A DNA stretch of 64,000 nt, from NCBI RefSeq assembly GCF_027923545.1, contig NZ_BROH01000009.1:1-64000 (forward strand), written 5' to 3'. The position numbers and the translations under genes were made by a program. Every line of letters begins with the position of its first letter. Position 1 is the first letter of the stretch. Origin of the DNA: Sinisalibacter aestuarii. Lineage in GTDB: Bacteria; Pseudomonadota; Alphaproteobacteria; Rhodobacterales; Rhodobacteraceae. The notes under the pieces were generated by a model, which saw only the letters and a program-made list of their open reading frames with translations, searched no databases and was not told where the DNA came from. Below, piece after piece: positions 34,734 through 42,900 of this stretch.

Positions 34734-36049
34734 GCGGCGTGAAGATCAACTGGAAGAATATCGGCCTCTTCGCCATCGTCGGCCTGCTCATCCTCTGGAC
34801 GGGGATGTTCCAGAGCTGGAACGTGGCGCTGGCGATCCTCAATATGGGGCTGATCTCGGCGATCATGGCGCTCGGGGTCAACATGCAATGGGGCTATGCC
34901 GGGCTGTTCAATGTCGGCGTGATGGGCTTCGTCGCGCTTGGCGGGCTGGCCGTGGTCATCACCTCCGAGGCGCCGGTGGCCGAAGCCTGGAGCGCCGGGG
35001 GCCTGCGGGTGATCCTTGGCCTCGTCTTCGCGGCTGCCGTGCTGATCGGCGCGGTGTTCACCTACCGCCGGATGCGCCCGGGCCGCAGCCGCGCGCTCAC
35101 CCTTACCGCGATGCTGGTGGTGGGCTTTTTCGTCTACCGCTGGATCTTCGACGCCGGGGTCGATGCGGTCGAAGCGGTCAACCCGGCCGCCACCGGCTTT
35201 CTCGGCGGTATGGGCCTGCCGGTGATCCTGGCCTGGCCGGTGGGCGGGCTGCTCGCCGCCGGGGCGGCCTGGGCGATCGGCAAGACCGCGCTCGGGCTGC
35301 GCTCGGACTACCTTGCCATCGCCACGCTGGGGATATCCGAGATCGTCATCGCCGTGCTCAAGAACGAAGACTGGCTGGCGCGCGGGGTGAAAAACGTCAA
35401 CGGGCTCGACCGGCCCTGGCCCGTGCCCTACGAGGTCGACCTGCAGCAAAGCGCCGGATTCCTGAGCTGGGCGCAGAGCTGGGGGATGGACCCGGTCACC
35501 GCCTCCGCCATCCTGGTGAAGCTGATCTATGCCGGGCTGTTCATCATCGTGCTCGCCATCCTCATGTGGATGAGCCAGACGGCGCTGAAATCGCCCTGGG
35601 GCCGGATGATGCGCGCGATCCGCGATAACGAGACCGCCGCCGAAGCGATGGGCAAGGACGTGACCCGCCGCCACCTGCAGGTGTTCATCCTCGGCTCGGC
35701 CGTGGTCGGCATGGCGGGCGCGATGATGACCACCTTGGACGGGCTGCTCACCCCGTCGAGCTACCAGCCGCTGCGCTATACTTTCCTGATCTGGGTGATG
35801 GTGATCGTCGGCGGCTCGGGCAATAACTGGGGCTCGATCCTCGGCGGCTTCCTGATCTGGTTTCTCTGGGTGCAGGTGGAACCGCTGGGGCATGGGCTGA
35901 TGCAGCTTATCACCGCCGGCATGGCCGATGGCTCGGCGCTGAAGGCCCATCTGCTCGCCTCCGCCGCCCATATGCGGCTTTTGACGATGGGGGTGGTGCT
36001 GCTGCTCGTGCTCAGGTTCAGTCCACGCGGGCTGATCCCCGAGAAGTGA
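34730..36049 (+). CDS. livM: Branched-chain amino-acid-type ABC permease LivM-like
   Basis: The 439-residue permease has the LivM hallmark NMQWGYAGLFNVGVMGFVALGG, the LGLRSDYLAIATLGISEI block and the EAA-like coupling loop GRMMRAIRDNETAAEAMGKDV. It is longer than E. coli LivM because of extra N-terminal segments. Its stop overlaps the next gene as GTGA. Confidence 0.92.
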   Translation: MSGVKINWKNIGLFAIVGLLILWTGMFQSWNVALAILNMGLISAIMALGVNMQWGYAGLFNVGVMGFVALGGLAVVITSEAPVAEAWSAGGLRVILGLVFAAAVLIGAVFTYRRMRPGRSRALTLTAMLVVGFFVYRWIFDAGVDAVEAVNPAATGFLGGMGLPVILAWPVGGLLAAGAAWAIGKTALGLRSDYLAIATLGISEIVIAVLKNEDWLARGVKNVNGLDRPWPVPYEVDLQQSAGFLSWAQSWGMDPVTASAILVKLIYAGLFIIVLAILMWMSQTALKSPWGRMMRAIRDNETAAEAMGKDVTRRHLQVFILGSAVVGMAGAMMTTLDGLLTPSSYQPLRYTFLIWVMVIVGGSGNNWGSILGGFLIWFLWVQVEPLGHGLMQLITAGMADGSALKAHLLASAAHMRLLTMGVVLLLVLRFSPRGLIPEK

Positions 36050-36648
36050 GCCTGCCGACCATCCTGATCCTCGCCGCCGGCGCCTCGTCGCGGATGGAGG
36101 GCGGCGACAAGGTGATGGAGCCGGTGCGCGGGATGGCGCTGCTCGAAGAGCGCGCGCGCGCTGCACTTGGCACCGGCGCGCCGGTGCTGGTGGCGCTGCC
36201 GCCCGCCGATGCCTTTCCCGCCCGCTGGGCCGCGCTCGACGATCTGGGCGTGCCCCGGCTGACGGTGCGCAAGGCCGGTGACGGAATGAGCGCGAGCCTG
36301 GCCGCCGGGGTCGATGCCCTGGACGACCGGACGCCGGGCGTGATGATCCTGCCCGCCGACATGCCGGACATCACCCGTGACGACATGCGCGCCCTGCTCG
36401 ACGCCTTCGACGGCAACGCAATCCTGCGCGGCGCGGCAGCCGATGGCAGGCCGGGGCATCCGGTGCTCTTCCCGCGCCGCGACTTTCCGGCGCTTCTGGC
36501 GCTGAGCGGCGACACGGGCGCGCGCATGGTGCTGCGGCAGGAGGCGGCGCGGGTGCGGCTGGTGCCCCTGCCCGGCACCCATGCGCTCACCGATCTCGAC
36601 ACGCCCGAAGACTGGCAAAGCTGGCGCGCGGCAAACCCGGAACGCTGA
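36046..36648 (+). CDS. MobA/MocA-like NTP transferase
   Basis: The 200-residue protein has the nucleotidyltransferase signature LAAGASSRMEGGDKVMEPV, an SASLAAGVDA helix and the metal-binding LPADMPDIT. These fit the MobA-like family that transfers CMP or GMP to molybdopterin. The GTG start overlaps the livM stop, so it is the last cistron of the liv operon. No molybdoenzyme is near, so its substrate is uncertain. Confidence 0.85.
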   Translation: MSLPTILILAAGASSRMEGGDKVMEPVRGMALLEERARAALGTGAPVLVALPPADAFPARWAALDDLGVPRLTVRKAGDGMSASLAAGVDALDDRTPGVMILPADMPDITRDDMRALLDAFDGNAILRGAAADGRPGHPVLFPRRDFPALLALSGDTGARMVLRQEAARVRLVPLPGTHALTDLDTPEDWQSWRAANPER

Positions 36649-36676
36649 CCCGGGTCCCGCCATGCAAACACACGAA

Positions 36677-36703
36677 TGCCGGGGCGCTTACGCATCCCCG
36701 GCA
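36677..36703. terminator. Hairpin between the liv operon and the Hint cluster
   Basis: TGCCGGGG and CCCCGGCA form a perfect 8-bp stem with an 11-base loop between converging units. There is no strong T-run, so termination is likely but not certain. Confidence 0.5.
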
Positions 36704-36743
36704 CCCGCTGTCAGACCAGGCGAAGCCCGGCCAGGAAGCCCGG

Positions 36744-37454
36744 TCAGATCGAGTCGAGAAGGCTCGCCTCGCGCCCGTCCAGCGTGATGCGGCTGGGCAG
36801 ATAATTTGCGGCGGTGTTGTCGTAGCGCAGGCGCGGCATCGCCTCGGTGATCGCGTGCCATTCCTCGGGATAGGCCACGCGGATCGACCACATATCGGGC
36901 GCGAAGCTCTCCATCCAGAGATTATTCACCCGGATCATGTCGTGCATGTCGAGCAGCAGATGGGTCCAGCGGCCCACGCCGCGCGGCGCGATATCGACAC
37001 CGTCAAGATGGGTCAGGTCGGCGGTGGCCACCATCACCTCTTCGGCGCCGAAAAGCATGTCGTTCAGCGGGTTGCGCGCCAGCAGGCACTGGCCCGGCGC
37101 GAGAATGAGGTTGCCCGCCTCCGGGTTCGACCCCAGCGCACCGGCGCGGATGCGCACCGGGCCGAGCGCGGGCGCATCGCCTTCTGCGGCCTCGATATCT
37201 TCATACATCACCGTCGAGGTGCCGACCCAGCGCACCGGCTGCAGGCCGTGATCGCGGGTGACCACCCGGTCGCCCAGCCGCAGATCGCGCGCCAGAACGG
37301 GGCCGCGCGCCGTTTCGACCAGGCTGTTCTGAGCCAGGCCCGAGACGGCGAATTCCGGCATTGCCACGGGAGCATTGGCCGAAAGCGATCCGGATTTCAG
37401 ATCCAGCACGGGCGGCAGATCGTTTTCAAGGGCTGGAGAGCGGAAATGCAGCAT
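36744..37454 (-). CDS. Short Hint-domain protein lacking the catalytic Cys
   Basis: The 236-residue protein aligns with the Hint domains of its two neighbours: AQNSLVETARGPVLARDLRLGDRVVTRDHGLQPVRWVG corresponds to [24 protein letters not shown]. It also keeps VRIRAGALG and the ILAPGQCLL site where the others have VSPNHRLL. The first-position Cys, needed for the N-S acyl shift, is absent (GLAQ in place of CFTP), and the conserved His of SPNH is replaced by Gln. It is therefore probably inactive as an autoprocessing domain. The start at 37454 lacks a strong ribosome site. No signal peptide is evident. Confidence 0.75.
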   Translation of the reverse strand: MLHFRSPALENDLPPVLDLKSGSLSANAPVAMPEFAVSGLAQNSLVETARGPVLARDLRLGDRVVTRDHGLQPVRWVGTSTVMYEDIEAAEGDAPALGPVRIRAGALGSNPEAGNLILAPGQCLLARNPLNDMLFGAEEVMVATADLTHLDGVDIAPRGVGRWTHLLLDMHDMIRVNNLWMESFAPDMWSIRVAYPEEWHAITEAMPRLRYDNTAANYLPSRITLDGREASLLDSI

Positions 37455-37797
37455 GTCTATGGTCCGGTATCTGCGCGTTGTGAACTCTTGCGAGCAATCT
37501 ACGGGGCAATCGTGCCCAGAATGTGAAAGAAATCCGGAAAATCGCTTGTAACCATGGCGGCAATCCGGGCCGCCATGCCCCTTGTTTTGCAGGCGTGCCC
37601 GGATATTTCGCCCGGATTTTGCCACAATTCGCCTTATTTCATCCCCGTTGCCCGCCCTTTCGGGGCGCCCTGCCCGCACCGCCGGGACTGCCCAAAAAGC
37701 GTTGAAAAACAGGTGCCTCTCAGCGTTTCCGACAGCGCAACAATGCACCCGGACCCGGCTAAAGACGAATGTGGCGAAACAATGGCCCGCCAGCCCG
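37455..37797. other. Intergenic region between two Hint genes
   Basis: About 340 bp upstream of the short Hint gene on the minus strand. It contains a perfect 9-bp hairpin CATGGCGGC/GCCGCCATG with a 7-base loop at 37553-37577, and AT-rich stretches that may hold the promoter. No coding frame is convincing. Confidence 0.45.
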
Positions 37798-39699
37798 TCA
37801 GCGGATCAGCATCCCCGCCTCGTGGCGCTTCAGCGTGCGCCGCGCCGTGCCATAGCCACCCGCGCCCGCGCTCTGTTCAAGCTCGGGGAACAGCTCGAAA
37901 ATCTCGCGCTGCGCCGCCTTGCCCGCCCCCTTCAGCGCCTGCTCGCCGGGCTGGAAGCTTTCGGTCCAGGCCCCGTCCGACAGGACCACCTCGTGATGAT
38001 CGAACATGAAGTGCAGATAGGTCACCGCGCTGGCCTCGACGCGCAGGATGCTCTCGCCATTCACAAGGTGCTTGGCGGCGGCGAACACCTCGGTCTCGTC
38101 GAAATAGAGCGCCGGGCGGTCGCCCATGATCAGGAGCCGGTGATTGGGGCTGACCAGCATATCGCGCTCCGGCAGGCCCTTGCCCAGCGCCCCGGCCCGG
38201 ATCAGCACCGGCTTGAGCCGCGGCGTCACGTCAAGCAGCGCGCCCGACACGGTCTGCCGCCCCAGCCAGCGGATTTCCTGCAAACCGTTATCGCGGGTCA
38301 CCACCTTGTCGCCCTCGCGCAGCCGCTCCACCGGCACTTCGCCGCGCGGCGTGGCGATCAGCGTGCCGGGGGTGAAACAGGGCACCACCAGTTCCTCGAT
38401 ATCGGTGAAGTTGATATTGGCGTATTCGCCGGTGGCGGGATTGTAGAGCTGGATCTGGCCGTTGAAGCCGGGATTGCCGTTGGTCTCGGGGGTTTTCAGC
38501 CGCGAATGCACCTCCCAGCCCGCGTCGATCAGGGCCGAAATGTCGAGCGTATCCCAATCGTTGCCGCCCGAACCACCATCGACGGTCGTATTATTCACCC
38601 CGGCGCTGCCGAGCGTGTTGACATGGATCGTATCGGCATCGTCACCGCCGGCCAGCAGATCGTTATCGCCGCCGCCAAAGAGCACGTCATCGCCGGCACC
38701 GCCATCGAGCCGGTCGAAGCCATCGCCCGCGTCGAGCAGGTCATCGCCGTCGCCGCCCAGCAGCACGTCATTGCCCGTGCCGCCGTACAGCGCATCGTCG
38801 CCGGTGCCGCCCTCAAGCGTATCGTTGCCGCCCTGGCCATAGAGCACGTCATCCCCGGCACCGCCAAACAGCGTATCGTCGCCATCCGGGATCGGTGTGA
38901 CGACGGCATCGTCGATCAGATCGCCCGACAGCGTATAGCCCGAGCCGCTGGGCCGCGCGGTCAGGGTGAACTCGATGAAGGTCCGGTCTTCGAAGCCGGC
39001 GGAGAACCAGGCGTTCTGATCGTTCGGATTGGTGTCCTCCCCGCCCGAAGCGGTCACCACGCCACTGCTTTCGGTGATGTTCAGATCGCTGTGCCCGGAG
39101 GTGGCGAAGGTGGTGAAGCTCGCCGACGACACCTGCACCGCTTCGGTGCCGATGGTGCCACGGCCATAATCCACCCGGTCGATATCGTTGAAGGTGGCGA
39201 TGGAGTTGAGCGCGATTGCCTCGCCGGTGGCGGGATCGAAGAATTCGAGCCGCAGCGTCGCCTGTTCGCCGTTCATAGAGCGGCTGTTCTCGCCGTTCAG
39301 CAGGATCTCGGAGCCATCGCCGCCGGTGAGATCAACCGTCAGGCGGCTGTCGGTGGTGCTGACCAGAACGAGCCGCCCCGACACCGCCGTGCCATCGTCG
39401 AGATAGGCAATCCTGTCGTAGATCACGCTGTCGCCCGGCTCGTCGGAATTGCTGCCCCAGGCGGTCTGCGATCCGGGGCGGACATTGCGGCTGTCCAGTT
39501 CCAGCGGCGTCGCGTCATGGCCCGAGGCGGTGCCCACCCCTGTATCGCCATAGAGCGTATCGTTGCCATCGCCGCCCTGCAGGGTATCGTGGCCGCCTTC
39601 GCCGGAGGCCAGATCATCGCCGCCAAGCAGCGCGATCAGATCGTCCTCGCCGGTACCCTCGATAATATCGGGCCCATCGGTCCCGGTGATACTCGTCAT
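37798..39699 (-). CDS. RTX repeat protein with C-terminal Hint domain
   Basis: The 633-residue protein has a short N-terminal block of calcium-binding nonapeptides ([10 protein letters not shown] type, residues about 5-50). A beta-rich domain follows to about 270, then a second RTX array ([20 protein letters not shown] and similar, about 270-350), a linker ending [10 protein letters not shown], and a Hint domain from about 439. The Hint domain starts [14 protein letters not shown], with the nucleophile Cys and VSPNHRLL. No Sec signal is visible, as expected for type I secretion. The transporter genes are not in the window. Calcium would fold the repeats outside the cell; the purpose of Hint processing is unknown. 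Confidence 0.88.
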   Translation of the reverse strand: MTSITGTDGPDIIEGTGEDDLIALLGGDDLASGEGGHDTLQGGDGNDTLYGDTGVGTASGHDATPLELDSRNVRPGSQTAWGSNSDEPGDSVIYDRIAYLDDGTAVSGRLVLVSTTDSRLTVDLTGGDGSEILLNGENSRSMNGEQATLRLEFFDPATGEAIALNSIATFNDIDRVDYGRGTIGTEAVQVSSASFTTFATSGHSDLNITESSGVVTASGGEDTNPNDQNAWFSAGFEDRTFIEFTLTARPSGSGYTLSGDLIDDAVVTPIPDGDDTLFGGAGDDVLYGQGGNDTLEGGTGDDALYGGTGNDVLLGGDGDDLLDAGDGFDRLDGGAGDDVLFGGGDNDLLAGGDDADTIHVNTLGSAGVNNTTVDGGSGGNDWDTLDISALIDAGWEVHSRLKTPETNGNPGFNGQIQLYNPATGEYANINFTDIEELVVPCFTPGTLIATPRGEVPVERLREGDKVVTRDNGLQEIRWLGRQTVSGALLDVTPRLKPVLIRAGALGKGLPERDMLVSPNHRLLIMGDRPALYFDETEVFAAAKHLVNGESILRVEASAVTYLHFMFDHHEVVLSDGAWTESFQPGEQALKGAGKAAQREIFELFPELEQSAGAGGYGTARRTLKRHEAGMLIR

Positions 39700-39993
39700 G
39701 TGGCCCCCCAGCCAGAACGCAAGATAACGCCGTCACACTACAAGACCGGAACAGCAGAGGAAATGCCGGGGCGCCGCGAGTCAGCGGGGAAAATCCGGGC
39801 GAATTCCCCCTGCGCGGCAACCAGCCGCAGAAAAAGAAACAACCCCGCGGCGTCCCGCAGGATTGTTTCCAGACCCGAAATGGAACCCTCGGCGCGGCGC
39901 GGCACCGGTTCTCGGCCGCACGCACGGCCGGGGCAGCCCCTCCCCCTTCCAGGCCGGGAGCCCGCCGGGTGACCCCGGCGGGCACGCTGCACC
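39700..39993. other. Intergenic region with hairpin after the giant RTX gene
   Basis: About 290 bp between two minus-strand genes. Just past the giant gene's stop, GCCCGCCGGG-TGAC-CCCGGCGGGC (39960-39983) is a perfect 10-bp stem without a T-run, a likely 3' end. The rest should hold the promoter of the 633-residue protein. No credible ORF. Confidence 0.5.
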
Positions 39994-42900
39994 CTATTTG
40001 ACCAGCATCCGGGCCTCATGCTTCTTGAGCACCCGCCGCGCGGAGGCGTAATCCTCCAGCCCTTCGGCGGTTTCAAGCTCGGGGAAGAGCTCGAACAATT
40101 CCTGCCGCTGGGCATTGCCGATGCCTTTCAGCGAGTAATCGCCCGGCTGGAAGCTCTCGGTCCACGCGCCGTCCGACAGCACCACTTCGTGACGCTCGAA
40201 CATGAAGTGCACATAGGTCACCCCGAGCGGCTCGACCACCTGGATACCCTGGTTGTCGACCAGATGTTTCGCCGCTGCCAGCACCTCGCGCTCGTCGAAA
40301 TAAAGCGTGGTGCGGTCATTGGCGACCAGCACCCGGTGGTTCGGGCTGACCATCATGTCGCGCTCCGGCAGGCCATTGCCAAGCGCGCCGGCCTTGATGA
40401 GCACGGGCTTGAGGTGATCGGCCGCCGCCAGTTCCTTGAAGGTGATCGGCTTGTGGCCCACCCATTTGATCTCCTGAATGCCGTTGTCGCGGGTGATCAC
40501 CCGGTCGCCCGGCTCCAGCTCTTCGACGCGGCGCTCGCCCTTCGGCGTGGCGATCATCGTGCCCGGCGTGAAGCAGGGGATGACCTTCTCGATATTGTAG
40601 AAATCGAGCGTGCCGAGATCGTTGCCGTCCTTGTCGAAATAGGTGACGTAGCCGTTTTCCTCGTTCGGCGTGGTGAAGGTGACCTTGAGCGAGCCGTTGG
40701 AGGGGGCCGATCCGGTCAGGTCGAGCGTATCCCAGTCGTCGCCGCCTTCGTTGCCATCGACATAGTCGCCGTAATTGACGTTGACGAAGAGATCGCGGTC
40801 ATCGCCGCCCGAGAGCGTATCGTTGCCCTCGCCGCCGTCGATCACGTCATTCCCGGCACCGCCGTCGATAGTGTCGTCACCCGTGCCGCCGGCAATCTCA
40901 TCGTCGCCCGCGCCACCGTAGACCTCGTCGTTGTCGGCCCCGGCGTCGATCACATCGTCGCCGTCGCCGCCTTCGATGTAATCGTCGTTATTGCCGCCGG
41001 TGATAGTGTCGTCACCGTCGCCGCCATAGAGCTGGTCCGCCCCGGTGGTGCCGATGATCGTATCGTCGCCTTCATCGCCGTAGAGGATATCCTCGCCGGT
41101 TTCGCCGTCGATGTAATCGTCGCCGGCGCCGCCGTGGACAACATCCTTGCCCTGACCGGCATAGATGACGTCATCCCCCTCGCCGCCGTCAATGGTATCG
41201 GCGCCGTCGCCGCCATAGATCAGGTCATCGCCCTGACCGCCGATCAGCGTATCGAGCCCGTCGCCGCCATAGATCGTGTCATTGTCGATCCCGCCGTCGA
41301 TGTAATCGTCGCCGGCATCGCCGTAGAGCACGTCATCGTCGTCCTGGCCGTAGATCACGTCATTCCCGGCGCCACCGTGGATCACGTCGATGCCGTTATC
41401 CGGGCGCGGGTCGAGCGCGTCGACGATGTTGAGCGGATCGGTGTCCGGCCCGAGGCCGCCCCAGATCTCGTCATCGCCATCGCCGCCCTCGATCGTATCG
41501 GAGCCGTGGCCGCCGATGATGTAATCGTCGCCCTCGCCACCGTCGATCGTGTCGTCGTCAAGGCCGCCGTCGATCGTGTCGTCGCCCGCGCCGCCCAGGA
41601 TCACGTCCTGGTCGTCGCCGGTGATGATCGTATCGTTGCCGTCGCCGCCCTCGACATAGTCGCGGTCGTCAAACATGTCGGTGTCTTGCGGCAGGATCGG
41701 CGGGAAGCCGTAATCGGTCATCGGGTTGGAGCCCGATGTGTCGATGTAGTCGTCACCGTCGCCGCCATAGACGGTATCGGACCCGTCGCCGCCGATGATG
41801 GTGTCGTTCCCCTCCTCGCCATAGACGGTATCGTCGCCCTCGCCGGCATCGACCTCGTCGTCGCCGAGACCGGCATAGACCGTATCGTCGCCCTCATAGG
41901 CTTCGATGATATCGTCGTTCGGCCCCTCGCCCGGCAGGAACTCGTCATTATGGTCGACCATGTCGCCTTCCGGGTCGCCGGCATAGCCGTAGTCGATCAG
42001 ATCGTCGCCGGCGGTGCCCTCGACGATGCCGTCATTCACCAGAATGGTGACGGTGGCGCTGTCGGTGCCGCCATTGCCATCGGAGATGGTGTAATTGACA
42101 ACCGCCTCGCCATCGAAGCCCGCCGCCGGGGTGAAGGTGATCGTGCCATCCGGGTTGATCGCCACATCGCCATCCGGGCTCGTCGCCTCGGTCACGATCA
42201 GCGGATCGCCATCGGGGTCACTGTCATTGTCGAGCACCGCGATGGTCACCGCCGTATCCAGATGGGTGCTGGCGGTGTCGTCCTCGGCCACGGGCGCATC
42301 GTTGACGTTGTTCACATTCACGGTGACGGTGGCGGTATCGGTGCCGCCATTGCCGTCGGACACGGTATAGGTGAAGCTGTCGGTGCCCGAGAAGCCCGGA
42401 TCGGGGATGTAGTCCACGGTGCCGTCGCCATTGTCGACGATGGTGCCGTTGGCCGGATCCGAAATGTCGACGATCTCCAGCGTATCGCCATCCACATCCG
42501 AGTCATTGCCCAGCAGATCGACGGTGACGGTGGTGTTTTCGTCCGTCGAAGCGGTATCGTCCACCGCGTCGGGATCGTCGTTCACCGGGGTCACCTCGAC
42601 CGTCACGGTCGCCGTGTCGGTGCCGCCATTGCCGTCGTCCACCGTATAGGTGATCTCGGTCGTGCCGTTGAAGTTCTCGTCCGGCGTGAAGGTGATCGTG
42701 CCATCCGGGTTGATCACCACATCGCCATCCGGGCTGGTCGCCTCGGTCACCGTCAGCGGATCGCCATCCGGGTCGGTGTCGTTGCCGAGCACGTCGATGG
42801 TGACCGCCGTGTCTTCGTCGGTGGTGGCCGTGTCGTCCTCGGCAACCGGCGCATCGTTCACCGGAGTCACCTCGACCGTCACGGTGGCGGTGTCGGTGCC

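Noticed and set aside
40800-41900. Regular short repeats that could look like a CRISPR array or satellite
   Set aside because: They are the in-frame nonapeptide calcium-binding repeats (GGxGxDxUx) of the giant protein; spacing and sequence vary with the codons and there are no unique spacers.
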